Source: an uncultured Verrucomicrobiales bacterium
GTDB lineage: Bacteria > Verrucomicrobiota > Verrucomicrobiia > Verrucomicrobiales > DEV007
NCBI GenBank assembly: GCA_937891465.1
Contig: CALAHF010000018.1
Coordinates: forward strand, 1 to 64,000
Length of the DNA: 64,000 nucleotides
Direction of reading: 5' to 3'
The position numbers and the translations under genes were made by a program. The notes below the pieces were generated by a model. It was given only the letters and a program-made list of their open reading frames with translations. It had not been told where the DNA came from and made no database searches. This document shows positions 1 to 8,823 of this stretch, in pieces. Positions within the stretch are counted from its first letter, which is position 1. Each line of letters starts with the position of its first letter.

Positions 1-110
1 CTTCAACTGCTCTTCACAAAACAATCTCGGGTGTCATCCATTTTGGCTCAATTCGGGGAGTAACTCGAACGTGGGCTTCTTTTTTTGTCCCGAGACGCTA
101 TAAATTATTA

Positions 111-695
111 ATTAAAAAAACCCTTATTGCGCTCGCTTTCGTTTTTGCTGCATCTTCAGTATTCGCCGATCCCGTCGCGAGCGATGATTTCTCAGCTGCG
201 GAACTTTCGAAAAACTGGAAGGCGGCCAAAGGAACGTGGAAGGTTGTTGATGGAAAATTAAGCGGCGCAGAAATCACAGCTGACAAGCATGCGGCTGTTC
301 TCACCTACACGTCTAAGCACACGGATTCAAAATCAAAGATCTCGTTTCAACTCAACGGCAGTAGAGGGTTCCACCTCAGCTTTAATCATCCTAAAGGTCA
401 TCTGTATCGGGTTGTGGTTTCTGAAACAGGAGTTCAGGTCAATCTTGATAAAGACAAAAAAAATCCCGCGTCGAAAGCAATGGTATTGGGCAAGGCTGAA
501 GGAAAATTCGAGGAGGGAAAAACTTACACGATGACGACCGAAAACGTCGGCGATACGGTGAAAGTCGAATTCGATAATGGCGTAAAGCTTGAAGCCAAGA
601 ACGAAAAACTCACCAAACCAAAAACCGGTTACCGCCTTATCATCAGGGGCGAGGGCGTGCTTTTCGACGATTTTTCGATTCTGTCGTCGAAGTGA
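111..695 (+). CDS. Secreted DUF1080-like (concanavalin fold) protein with degenerate start codon
   Basis: The frame encodes about 194 residues. It opens with a textbook signal peptide (KKTLIALAFVFAASSVFA, then DPVASDDF) followed by a beta-rich domain rich in GTWKVVDGKL- and FDDFSIL-type strands, as in small DUF1080/GH16-like secreted proteins of PVC bacteria. The position where ATG is expected, at the head of the signal peptide, reads ATT (111-113). No ATG, GTG or TTG lies in a better place, and the frame stays open to the window edge. Either an AUU start is used or the start codon was lost by one substitution. The protein would act outside the cytoplasm, possibly in sugar binding or hydrolysis. 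It converges on the FecR-LamG gene. The family assignment is tentative; that it codes is clear from the signal peptide and the continuous frame. Confidence 0.6.
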   Translation: MKKTLIALAFVFAASSVFADPVASDDFSAAELSKNWKAAKGTWKVVDGKLSGAEITADKHAAVLTYTSKHTDSKSKISFQLNGSRGFHLSFNHPKGHLYRVVVSETGVQVNLDKDKKNPASKAMVLGKAEGKFEEGKTYTMTTENVGDTVKVEFDNGVKLEAKNEKLTKPKTGYRLIIRGEGVLFDDFSILSSK

Positions 696-714
696 TTCTG
701 GTCGGCGAAATACC

Positions 715-2163
715 TCAAGGTTTGCCCGTTTCGTAGATTTCCGCGATTTCCGCAGCCGTCAACGGCTCGGAAAAAATCGCAAATTCGTCGATCGTGCCGT
801 TCAGATTTCGCACCGCAAAATGCGGATTGTCGCCACGCGTTGGATCGCTCCAGTTCCCAATGGAAGCGGCTCCGATTCGCACTTTCTCCGGTTGCAACGA
901 CTTGGGGGTTTCGTCTCTACTGACCATTTCGCCGTTCGCGTAGTGGGTGGTCGTCATTGCATTTCCGTCGAAAACGGTGGCGAGATGCATCCATCTCCCA
1001 CTGTCAGCAGGCGTCCAGATGGGAGGTGAATAAGCAATGTGTTTATCCTTCCCCTTTTTTCCGGCTTCGTTTGCTTTCACGGAAAAGAAGAGGCGGCCGT
1101 CGTCCATAATCTGCCAATGCGGTTCGTGAAGTTCATGTCCGTCGGTTAGGAAAAGGGAGTTATACCACCGATCCAAACTATCGATTTTCACCCAGCACAT
1201 CAAGGTGAGTGACTGGTGATCGCCGGGGATTTCGACACGCACTCGACTCCCTGTTGGTGTGAAATCCAGTCCGCCCGAGGGATGCCCCCAACGGTTTGCA
1301 ACTCGCGTCGCCCGGACAATCGTTCCATCACGCTTCTCAGTGGAGTGATCAATTAACTGACGGCTCCAGCCTCGTTCATTGGTGATCGGAAAATAAGCGA
1401 TGAGCCGTTGATCATTTTCTAAATCAGAAACGCTGGTGAGCCACTTCTGTTCTTGATCCGCCCGACGCGACGCCATCTGCTGCCTTATATCATCGCCACC
1501 GGGTAGAACCGATCCTTTTCCGGCTTCATCAATTTCAAGGGCCAATTGTTGGTCGATATCGAAAATTTCCCCTGCTGCAGTTTTTAGTCGAAAATCACCG
1601 ACCATGCGTGGCTTCTGGATGAAAAAAATCCCTGATGTTGTATGAATCAAATTGGCCGAAACGATCTCAAATTCGGCAGGCCCCTCGACGGTGATTGTGA
1701 CCCCGCTGAACAATTCGAGTTCGGCCATGCCTGCCTCCAACGAAACGGTTCCCTGCGGCAAAAGATCGCCTCGTTTTAAATTCCATGACGCACCGGTCTG
1801 CTCGGCGATGACTCCAAAACCGCTCGCGATCACTTCGTTGTTTTCACCTGAGATCTCCTGATTGGTCCGGTGGATCTCCATTCCCAAAACAAGAGCGAGA
1901 AGCCCCAAAACCACAGAGGCGGCCCATCCCAGCCAACCCACCGAGGTTGAGTTTTGTGAAATCGCACTCGCCAATTCTGAGTCTGCTTCGCCCTCTGATT
2001 CAGCCGCGATTTGTAAATTGGTATCGAGTTTCAGTCGCTCGTAGTAGGCTTGGCGAACCGCGGGATCGATATGCATTTCGGCTTCGAGCCGGAGAAAGTC
2101 CGCCTCCGAAATCGCGTCATCGAGGAGCGAATCGATCAGTTCATCGCGTTCTTCTGGCTTCAT
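715..2163 (-). CDS. FecR-like membrane protein with C-terminal LamG domain (putative anti-sigma regulator)
   Basis: This 482-residue protein has an acidic helical N-terminus (residues 1-70, LLDDAISEADFLRLEAEM) typical of the cytoplasmic part of PVC FecR-type proteins. One membrane segment follows at about 75-97, then a FecR-like region to about 230 (RGDLLPQGTVSLEAGMAELE, GVTITVEGPAEFE) and a LamG/concanavalin domain at about 260-480 (SLTLMCWVKIDS, NGTIDEFAIFSEPLTAAEI). It overlaps the upstream sigma gene by 4 nt (ATGA), so the two are translationally coupled. By family knowledge such proteins hold or release the partner ECF sigma factor in response to an external ligand. The LamG part could sense or bind glycan. 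The ligand is unknown. Confidence 0.85.
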   Translation of the reverse strand: MKPEERDELIDSLLDDAISEADFLRLEAEMHIDPAVRQAYYERLKLDTNLQIAAESEGEADSELASAISQNSTSVGWLGWAASVVLGLLALVLGMEIHRTNQEISGENNEVIASGFGVIAEQTGASWNLKRGDLLPQGTVSLEAGMAELELFSGVTITVEGPAEFEIVSANLIHTTSGIFFIQKPRMVGDFRLKTAAGEIFDIDQQLALEIDEAGKGSVLPGGDDIRQQMASRRADQEQKWLTSVSDLENDQRLIAYFPITNERGWSRQLIDHSTEKRDGTIVRATRVANRWGHPSGGLDFTPTGSRVRVEIPGDHQSLTLMCWVKIDSLDRWYNSLFLTDGHELHEPHWQIMDDGRLFFSVKANEAGKKGKDKHIAYSPPIWTPADSGRWMHLATVFDGNAMTTTHYANGEMVSRDETPKSLQPEKVRIGAASIGNWSDPTRGDNPHFAVRNLNGTIDEFAIFSEPLTAAEIAEIYETGKP

Positions 2164-2726
2164 GCGCGCGCCTCCTTTACCGCCATCTTACTACCGATGC
2201 ACTTGGCTAATTTTCCACGAATCCGATGAAGCGTTACTTTAAGTGAACCCACGGGACGACCGATTTCCTTCGAATAATCTGCCAATGGCGTACGATGAAA
2301 ATAGCGGTGCAAAATCAACTCGCGCTCTGCGGTTTTTAAATTCTCCATGCAATCACGCAAGGCTGTTTGGCGAATGTCCAGATCGTTGGCAAGTTGTGGC
2401 AGCTCCTCTGCCATCATGTCTTCCAGTTCTTCGCTGAAGACCAAACGGCGGGAGTCTTTGGCTTGTTTTTTGCGGAAATTCAGAACTTCAAATCGGGCGA
2501 TCGCAAAAATCCACGCTTTAAAATTCGTGCCGATTTCAAAATCGTCGCGCTTCTTCCAAATCGTAGTGTTGGCTTGTTGGGCAACGTCGACGGCTCGCGA
2601 TTCTCCCGGCAAAAGCGAGGCCACATACAGTCGCAAGGCGGATTGATGGGCAGTCAGCAAAGTGATGAATTCTGAATCAGGATCTGGATTTTCTCCTCCC
2701 ATTGAATAAGGCTTCTTGCTCTCCAA
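2160..2726 (-). CDS. ECF RNA polymerase sigma factor (Rhodopirellula/Verrucomicrobium type)
   Basis: Sigma-70 family protein of up to 188 residues. Region 2 is visible as FKAWIFAIARFEVLNFRKKQ near residues 70-90, and region 4 as LILHRYFHRTPLADYSKEIG then GSLKVTLHRIRGKLAKCI at the C-terminus. Length and motifs fit the PVC-specific ECF group that sits beside FecR-like genes, and the next gene is such a partner with a 4-nt overlap. Two starts are possible: TTG at 2726, or ATG at 2702. The ATG is preceded by GGAGAG, which also precedes the sigma gene near 40 kb, so I slightly favour 2702. Its targets are not visible here. Confidence 0.9.
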   Translation of the reverse strand: MESKKPYSMGGENPDPDSEFITLLTAHQSALRLYVASLLPGESRAVDVAQQANTTIWKKRDDFEIGTNFKAWIFAIARFEVLNFRKKQAKDSRRLVFSEELEDMMAEELPQLANDLDIRQTALRDCMENLKTAERELILHRYFHRTPLADYSKEIGRPVGSLKVTLHRIRGKLAKCIGSKMAVKEARA

Positions 2727-2834
2727 ATGCTTCTGCGCCCCAAAAGGATAACATAATACTTCTAAAGTTTCGGCGACGATCGATCATCGATGAATTTGAA
2801 GAAAATTGACGCAGGTGCTAACACGCGGCGTTTT

Positions 2835-2880
2835 ACGAATCAACAGGGTATGATCGATGAACCAACCCTGTTGGATCGTG
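2835..2880. repeat. Palindromic dispersed element, copy 1
   Basis: Imperfect inverted repeat with arms around CAACAGGGT and ACCCTGTTG, a centre with GATGAACC, and an outer flank ending ATCGTG. It begins 16 nt after the glutaredoxin stop codon (minus strand) and lies upstream of the sigma gene. It belongs to the family seen near 6.0, 11.5, 14.4, 22.3, 28.2, 39.0, 51.7 and 59.2 kb. Confidence 0.85.
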
Positions 2881-2896
2881 GAAAATTAAACTGCGC

Positions 2897-3175
2897 TCAC
2901 GCCTGAATCTTATGTTCGGCGAGGAACGCTTTCAATTCATCAACCCCAAAATCAGCGAGGATCTTTTCGTTGTTTGTCCCAACTCGAAGAGTGGGAGCAA
3001 AGGTTTGCCCGGAAATTTCTTCCATCTCCGCAAATTTTTCATCATTGGCCAAGACGTCGATTTCTTTGAACTCGTATTCCTCTTCCTTCAGGAATTGAAC
3101 GACATTAATGCACCACGGGCACCCGGGTTTTACGTAAACATTGAGGATATCCGGGGAGTCTAGCGGGTTTGTCAT
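2897..3175 (-). CDS. Glutaredoxin-family protein
   Basis: Small cytoplasmic thiol-redox protein of 92 residues. The active site CPWC lies after an initial beta strand (LNVYVKPGCPWC, residues about 11-22). The rest matches the short thioredoxin fold of glutaredoxins: FKEIDVL as the second strand and the TFAPTLRVG loop, whose Pro would be the cis-proline beside the active site. It would reduce disulfides or mixed glutathione-type disulfides. The C-x-x-C form with Trp in third place is slightly unusual compared with CPYC. It is followed 16 nt after the stop by a palindromic element. It is divergent from nothing and probably stands alone or shares transcription with the SulP gene upstream, 84 nt away on the same strand. 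Confidence 0.85.
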   Translation of the reverse strand: MTNPLDSPDILNVYVKPGCPWCINVVQFLKEEEYEFKEIDVLANDEKFAEMEEISGQTFAPTLRVGTNNEKILADFGVDELKAFLAEHKIQA

Positions 3176-3259
3176 TGTATAAAAGTTAGGCAGGGTGAAT
3201 GCATAAAAGAAAAGGGGAGCGCAATGAATTGCAAACCGTTCTCGAAACGATTTGTGGGC

Positions 3260-5086
3260 TTATTTCTTGTCTTTCGTGGGATCATAGAAAATCCGCACTT
3301 CGGCTTCTTTAGTTCCAAGCAATTCCTGAGCCCGAAGCAATGCGTAGCGAGTGGAAAGGTTGGGGTTTTTGGGGGAATTGAGAAATACGTTTTTCCGGCC
3401 GACAGTCTCGATAATTCCCGAGTTTTTGAGGACGCGATAGACGTTTTTTGAAGCTCCGGAGACGATGATCTCGCGGTCGTGAGTGCGGACAAACTGAATC
3501 AAATCCTCCAGCGCAATCACGCTGGTGGCATCGAGGTAGCGCGAGTTTTTCAGGCGTAAAATGACGATTTTTAGATCCTCATCGAGCGCGAGTTTTTGAA
3601 TCTGAGTTCGGAAAAGCTCGGCGGCGCCAAAGAATAAATCTCCCTCGACGTGAACGATCGAAATCGCCGGAGTGGGGCGTTCGCGTTTCTCGCCTGCTTC
3701 GCGAAGTTCGCCACCTTTATCGAACTCGTATTCAGTCAGATACGGCTTCGAAGCGGTCCGTAGATAAATCATGATCGAAACTCCCACGCCGAGGAAAATT
3801 GCGACGTTCAATGGCATGATGAGTGTGGAAACCAGCGTGGTAATGAGCACGAGAGCGTCACCCGGTGTTGAATAAAGGGAGATGCGAATTTGCCGGCGGT
3901 TGATAAACGATCCGGCGATGCAGACCACTAATACGGCGAGGACGCACTTGGGAACTTCGGCCATGTAAGGCCCGAGAGTGAGAGCGCCGATAACGCAGAG
4001 GATTCCGGAGAAAATACTCGAAAGCCGACTGGCGGCTCCGCTGGAAAAATTGAGCGCTGAACGAGTCAATGAACCGGATGCGGGCATGCCGCCGGCAAAG
4101 GCGTTGGTGAGGTTGGCAAGTCCAACGCTGAGCATGTCCTGGTTCATTTCAGGCCGATCACCACTTCGGCTGGCGAGGGTTTTCGACATGACGGAGTTCT
4201 CAAGCGCCGCAAGAAATGCAACTGAGAAGGCGATTCCGATGAGCTGGCTGATATCGTAGAAAAGTCCCCGGTTCGATATGGTGGGAAGCTGAGGTTTTAG
4301 ATCTGAGATCGAAAATGGATCAAACGTTTTTACCACCCAGCCGAATTGATGGTGAAGAAGTGCGTAGACCCCGGACATCGCCACCAATGTGATGGCGAAA
4401 ACGGGTAATTTTTTGAAACGGAGCGACATCAACCCCCACACCGCGAACGTGATGATCCCGAGGACCAGTGGTTGCCATTGCGTGTCTTTCACATGGTCGG
4501 CCAAGCCCAAAATAATCGTGAAAAATGTGGGTGGGCCGGTATCCGAAGCCGTGTTCCCGATCTCGATCCCAAGAATGTGGCGGGTTTGGTTGGCTATGAT
4601 GAGAATCGCTGCGCCCGTGATGTAGCCAACGACCACGCTTCGGGAAATATACTGAATCAGATCAGCCACTCGAAAAAGCGCCCCGAGGACTAACAAAATT
4701 CCCACAAAGAGAACGAGCAATGGCAGCCACGCTTCGCGCTGTGCGAGATTGAATGCGGCGAAACTGGAGAAAATCATGAACGCCGTGGCATTGGTCGGAC
4801 CTAAAATGGTGTGACGTGATCCCGCAAAAAGTGGTGCGACGAGGGCAGAAATCGCTCCCGAAACGATGCCGTATTTGATCGGAAGCTCGGCGATGACCGC
4901 ATACGCCATGCCCTGGGGGAAGGCGAGCAGGGCGACATTGATTCCCGCGCGGATGTCGGCACGCGTGTCAGCCCAAGTGTGTCCCGCGAATTTGTTGCGA
5001 ATTGGAAATGGGTCCAGCGGAGATGTCCGGACGAAATCGACCAGACCATCTCTTAATTTCCTGAATAACCAGCGGGCTTTTCTCAT
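3260..5086 (-). CDS. SulP-family inorganic anion transporter with STAS domain
   Basis: Integral membrane protein of 608 residues. The N-terminal SulP signature is clear (GINVALLAFPQGMAYA, residues about 45-60), followed by repeated hydrophobic helices to about residue 430. The C-terminal cytoplasmic STAS domain runs from about 455 to 555 and contains VEGDLFFGAAELF and the conserved SRYLDATSV segment. By family the substrate is an inorganic anion such as sulfate or bicarbonate, but the sequence alone does not tell which. Length is normal and no inactivating change is visible. In a cell with several sulfatases, sulfate movement is an attractive guess only. Confidence 0.9.
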   Translation of the reverse strand: MRKARWLFRKLRDGLVDFVRTSPLDPFPIRNKFAGHTWADTRADIRAGINVALLAFPQGMAYAVIAELPIKYGIVSGAISALVAPLFAGSRHTILGPTNATAFMIFSSFAAFNLAQREAWLPLLVLFVGILLVLGALFRVADLIQYISRSVVVGYITGAAILIIANQTRHILGIEIGNTASDTGPPTFFTIILGLADHVKDTQWQPLVLGIITFAVWGLMSLRFKKLPVFAITLVAMSGVYALLHHQFGWVVKTFDPFSISDLKPQLPTISNRGLFYDISQLIGIAFSVAFLAALENSVMSKTLASRSGDRPEMNQDMLSVGLANLTNAFAGGMPASGSLTRSALNFSSGAASRLSSIFSGILCVIGALTLGPYMAEVPKCVLAVLVVCIAGSFINRRQIRISLYSTPGDALVLITTLVSTLIMPLNVAIFLGVGVSIMIYLRTASKPYLTEYEFDKGGELREAGEKRERPTPAISIVHVEGDLFFGAAELFRTQIQKLALDEDLKIVILRLKNSRYLDATSVIALEDLIQFVRTHDREIIVSGASKNVYRVLKNSGIIETVGRKNVFLNSPKNPNLSTRYALLRAQELLGTKEAEVRIFYDPTKDKK

Positions 5087-5136
5087 TCAAACGGGCAGGT
5101 CGAAGTATCGCCGCCCCGCTTTTTGACACAACCTGT

Positions 5137-6015
5137 TTATGCCTGTGCGATCCACTTTTCGAGATTTTCCCGCATCCAGATCAATTCCGCTTTAGCCTTG
5201 GAAAATTCGCGATGGCCATGTTCGAGGCACCAGGGGCCGGGAAAACCTGCACCCCAGCCAGTATCGAAGCATCGTTTCAGGTCGTAGGCGGCGTGCTCAA
5301 AGTTGGGACCCAATGTTTCTGCTTTAAAATCACAGGTCACCGCGAGTGGGAACGTCTTTTGCAGAGCAGGATAGCGGACTTCGTTGTTGCTCCAGTTGCC
5401 AGTGTCGATACCGACTCCGACGCTGTTCGGGCCGGGGGTTTTTACCAAATCGACTACTGAGTTTTCATCATTCATCATCCAGCCAAAATTCTCGATCAGG
5501 ATGGTGATGTCGCGCTCCCCTGCATATTCGATCAGTTCGTCAAAAGCCGTTTTTAATAGTGCTGAATCAGGTGTTTCGGAACGGGGGAGAGGCTGCACCC
5601 AGCGGATTCCGAGCAAGGCAGCCGCATCAATTGATGCCTTGTAAACCCGCATCGCTTCGTTGCGCTCGGCCTAATCCTCCGAAGCCATGTCGACTTTCTG
5701 GTTCATCTTCAAATTCATTGCCTTCCATCCGAATTTTTCGATGTTGGCTCGGAGTTTCTCTAAATACGCGGGCTCGTAGGTGTGAAAATTCATCGTGTTG
5801 AAATCGATGATTTCGAGCCCGAGTTCTTCCTGCGTGAATTGCGGGAAATCGAGCAGCGTGATTTTTCCCGCGGCTCGTTCTTTCGAAAAATGCGGCGACA
5901 GCGAGGCAGTAACGAGCCCGAGTTTTCCTGCGAGACTTTTAGGCTCAGCCCTCAAAGCATTCAGGCCAATGCCTGCGGTTGCGAGCAATCCGATTGTGAA
6001 CTGGCGGCCATTCAT
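5137..6015 (-). pseudogene. Secreted sugar phosphate isomerase/epimerase-like (TIM barrel) gene with in-frame TAG
   Basis: One continuous frame of 293 codons covers a signal sequence (MNGRQFTIGLLATAGIGLNALRA), an N-terminal barrel part (LEIIDFNTMNFHTYEP, GWKAMNLKMNQ) and a C-terminal barrel part (ILIENFGWMMND, VGVGIDTGNW, GPWCLEHGH). It is interrupted by a single TAG at 5671-5673, inside the usual DxAER segment (MASED-stop-AERNEAM). Both halves keep the same frame and family identity (AP endonuclease 2 / xylose isomerase-like TIM barrel), so this is one gene with a recent nonsense change, or one that depends on readthrough. An internal ATG at 5652 could restart only a headless barrel without a signal peptide. 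Confidence 0.85.
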
Positions 6016-6043
6016 CCCGCTGTTTTAGCAGAAAACCGATTTT

Positions 6044-6085
6044 CGATCAAACAGGGTATGTTCGACTATCTACTGTTGGAACGTG
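6044..6085. repeat. Palindromic dispersed element, copy 2
   Basis: Degenerate copy: left arm CGATCAAACAGGGTATGTTC, centre GAC, right arm with CTGTTGGAACGTG. It starts about 10 nt after the stop of the DUF971 gene (minus strand) and sits upstream of the isomerase pseudogene. Confidence 0.75.
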
Positions 6086-6095
6086 AAGCAATTGC

Positions 6096-6413
6096 TCACA
6101 CCTGCGCCATCGCTTTGCCGATTTCTCGCAGGTAATCGTAGGAATAAATCCCGGTGTTGTGGCCGTCGCTGAAGGTGAACAGGTAAGCGTAGCCTCCGAC
6201 GGGCTTCCATCCGGTTACAACAACGCCGGAGAAATCTTTTCCGAAATCACCACCACCTCCGATGAGATTGCCGAGCAAATCGTGTTCGCCTTGAGTTTCT
6301 GCGCTGGGTGATACCGCGCGGAGTTTGTCCATCGGGAGAAAATCCTCTTGGCCGTCGGCCCAGCGGATCGCGAGGATGTCGCCGATTGCCTGAATGTCTT
6401 CTGGTTTCTGCAT
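6096..6413 (-). CDS. DUF971 family protein
   Basis: A protein of 105 residues from the ATG at 6413; a longer frame to 6455 is open but adds residues foreign to the family. It matches DUF971 (gamma-butyrobetaine hydroxylase-like N-terminal domain): ILAIRWADGQEDFLPMDKLR near the start and the closing FSDGHNTGIYSYDYLREIG. In this family the fold is seen alone or fused to iron-sulfur and hydroxylase proteins. The central CxxC pair present in many members is absent here, so metal binding is doubtful. The precise function is unknown. Confidence 0.8.
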   Translation of the reverse strand: MQKPEDIQAIGDILAIRWADGQEDFLPMDKLRAVSPSAETQGEHDLLGNLIGGGGDFGKDFSGVVVTGWKPVGGYAYLFTFSDGHNTGIYSYDYLREIGKAMAQV

Positions 6414-6506
6414 TTTTTGAGAAAATAGCCGGAACCGTGCCGATTTCACGTTCAATTCACATTCGTTTCAAACTGTCTTCACATTCGGGACGCAGTCTTT
6501 GGCACG

Positions 6507-7211
6507 ATGCGAATTGCAGATGCTATAGCCCCCGATTGGAAAGCGCTGACCCGCGGTGAATCAAACCGTTTGTCGGGTTGGCTCACCGGAGTCGGCGCGG
6601 AAACTCGCCTGTTGCTGTGCGTTGTCACCATCTTTTGCGGCGTAGGGATTTACGGCGCGAGCGTCGGTCTGTGGCGTTCGCCACTGATGGCAAGCTATGT
6701 CGGGGTGAAGTTGCCGTGCATCATTTTTATCACGCTCGCAGTGAATGGGATGATCAACGGAATGCTGGCGCTGCTGCTTGGCACGGTGCTTTCGTTTCGG
6801 CAAACCTTGCAGGCAATCTTGATGTCGTTCACGGTTTTTGCGCTCATCGTCGGATCGCTCAGCCCGATCACGCTGGGGATGGCGCTAAATTTACCGGGAC
6901 CGGAATCATCGGAAGCGGAGTCGGCCCATCGCCAATTGCTGCTGACTCATACGGCGCTAATCGCGTTCGCGGGAATCATTTCGACGCAGAAATTGTTCGG
7001 CATTTTGGAGACCTTTTCCGGCAGTAAATCGATCGCGCTGCGGACGCTCATCGCCTGGCTGGCGGGGAATTTATTCGTCGGTGCACAGGTTGGCTACATT
7101 CTCCGCCCGATTTTCGGAAGCCCTGCGCTGACCATCGAATTTCTCCGGCCTGATGCGATGCAGGGCAATTTTTACGAAACGATCTGGTGGGCCATCAATC
7201 ACTCTTTCTAA
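6507..7211 (+). CDS. Hypothetical polytopic membrane protein (paralogue of the next gene)
   Basis: A 234-residue protein with about six hydrophobic segments, for example LLLCVVTIFCGVGIYGASVG, LPCIIFITLAVNGMINGMLA and LIAWLAGNLFVGAQVGYIL. It resembles the following gene in layout: a short soluble N-terminus, then helices, then a closing LRPIFGSP motif after the last helix followed by an aromatic tail. The neighbour has LRPIIGSA at the same place. The overall pattern recalls Yip1-like membrane proteins, but I cannot assign a function. The gap to the next gene is 33 nt, so the two are probably one operon. Confidence 0.7.
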   Translation: MRIADAIAPDWKALTRGESNRLSGWLTGVGAETRLLLCVVTIFCGVGIYGASVGLWRSPLMASYVGVKLPCIIFITLAVNGMINGMLALLLGTVLSFRQTLQAILMSFTVFALIVGSLSPITLGMALNLPGPESSEAESAHRQLLLTHTALIAFAGIISTQKLFGILETFSGSKSIALRTLIAWLAGNLFVGAQVGYILRPIFGSPALTIEFLRPDAMQGNFYETIWWAINHSF

Positions 7212-7244
7212 CACAATCTAAAATCAAACAACACCCTGAAGAAA

Positions 7245-8054
7245 ATGGAAAACGACAACAAACCTAATAACACCGCAGCCGAAACGACTCCTGAAAACGG
7301 ACCACCAAGCCCACCGCCGATTCCTGAAAAACGGCTCACGAAAACGGAGGAGCTGCAAGTGCAGTTCGTCGCGATGGACAAACCGGCGACATTGCCGAAT
7401 ACGATTGATGCGCTTTTGAAAAAGCCCGCCTCGGTTTTGCATGATTTGCAGAACGGCAATTTCGGTAAACTGAGTGCGAATTTGCTGATCACTGCGCTGA
7501 TTTGTCTCGGCGTGTTTGGCTTCATTCTCGGACTTTTTTCCGGCGATAAACAACTCTGGTCAGCTCCGGCGAAAGTAGTCCTCGGCGTGGGCATCAGCGG
7601 ATTGATCACCCTTCCGAGCCTTTATATTTTCAGTTGCTTGAACGGACTCGACGTGTCGATCAAATCCGTCGCCGGTGTTCTCGCATCGAGCCTCACGCTT
7701 GTCAGCTTGTTGTTGATCGGTCTAGCGCCCGTGTCATGGATTTTCACTCAATCGACCGATTCCAAAGTATTTGTCGGATTTCTGACCCTGGTTTTTTGGA
7801 CGATCGCACTGGGATTTGGACTGTCGCTGATTTTTAAAGCAGCACGGATCATGGGGGTGAAAAACCGCGCGCATCTCGCGATTTGGGCATTGATCTTCAC
7901 TGTGGTGACCTTGCAGATGTCGACTTCGCTTCGTCCGATCATTGGAAGCGCCGATACCTTTTTGCCAACCGAGAAAAAGTTCTTTCTGACGCATTGGTTT
8001 GATGAAATGAGCCAGATTGCTGAAGATGCAGAGAATGGGGTTTATCGCCGGTAA
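7245..8054 (+). CDS. Hypothetical polytopic membrane protein with proline-rich N-terminus
   Basis: A 269-residue protein. Residues 1-40 are a polar, Pro-rich leader (ENGPPSPPPIPEKRL), residues 45-85 are soluble (TIDALLKKPASVLHDLQNG), and then come about six hydrophobic helices. It ends with LRPIIGSADTFLP and the tail FFLTHWFDEM, parallel to the LRPIFGS ending of the preceding protein, which supports common ancestry. The repeated pair suggests a two-subunit membrane assembly or tandem duplication. No catalytic motif is visible. Confidence 0.7.
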   Translation: MENDNKPNNTAAETTPENGPPSPPPIPEKRLTKTEELQVQFVAMDKPATLPNTIDALLKKPASVLHDLQNGNFGKLSANLLITALICLGVFGFILGLFSGDKQLWSAPAKVVLGVGISGLITLPSLYIFSCLNGLDVSIKSVAGVLASSLTLVSLLLIGLAPVSWIFTQSTDSKVFVGFLTLVFWTIALGFGLSLIFKAARIMGVKNRAHLAIWALIFTVVTLQMSTSLRPIIGSADTFLPTEKKFFLTHWFDEMSQIAEDAENGVYRR

Positions 8055-8096
8055 AAGTTACGCGCGAATTCAGAAGTTCTGAGTTGTCAGGGAAAT

Positions 8097-8681
8097 TCAC
8101 CACGTTTTTACATTGTCTTTCCACGTGTCGAAATCGCCATTGGGACCGGCGGACCAGACGATGACCGTGGATTTAATTGGAACACCTGGCGTTTCCGGAG
8201 AATCGATTATGTTGTAATAATTTGTGTCGACTAGCACTTTGTAATAGTTGGAATACGGATCCCAAAGTTCGCTCGCTCCACCAGCTTCGAGTTTGACCCC
8301 TTTCCTGTATCTGCCGTTTTTTCCGGCCTTCGCAGTGTTAGCTCGCCTCCCGGCATAAAACGAAATTCTACGAGGATTCAAACCGCCGGGGACTGCTTGA
8401 TTGTCGGCAGCTAAAAGCACATCCATTAATGCATGATCGGTTTGGGCGATCGTGTCTTTGGTTTTGTCTGGTTTTTTGACGGGGAATGCGCGCTATTCGG
8501 TATTGTAGGCGGAGATGACATTTTTCAAATTGAAGGCTGTGTTTTCGGCATGTCCTGAGTAGGTGTTAACAAGGATTCTTGGCGGCGGAATCACCACCGA
8601 AAATAAAATCACCAGCGCCAATAAGATGCCGCCGACAACGAGAATGGTTTGGAGACGTTTTGTGAAGATTAAATCGCTCAT
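8097..8681 (-). pseudogene. Type II secretion pseudopilin-like gene with in-frame TAG
   Basis: One frame of 195 codons. It begins MSDLIFTKRLQTILVVGG with a single N-terminal membrane helix and continues through AFNLKNVISAYNTE, then TAG at 8493-8495, then RAFPVKKPDKTKD. It ends with a pseudopilin-like C-terminus (LWDPYSNYYKVLVDTNYY, VIVWSAGPNGDFDTW, DNVKTW). In related proteins the stop position, after AYNTE, usually holds Tyr, one base change from TAG. The C-terminal pattern is one I associate with small PulG-like proteins of Verrucomicrobiota. No classical prepilin peptidase site (G followed by FTLIE) is seen, so it may be a pilin-like membrane protein rather than a processed pilin. Confidence 0.75.
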
Positions 8682-8823
8682 TTGAATAGTGAAAAAATGT
8701 AAACACATTGTAAAACAAAAACGCATTAAGTTTTTAGGGGCGTTGTCACGAAATCCTCAATCCACCCTGAAATCGCACGATTCCAAGATTGAAACCGCTC
8801 GCCAAATCCGTCACGGTTTTGCC

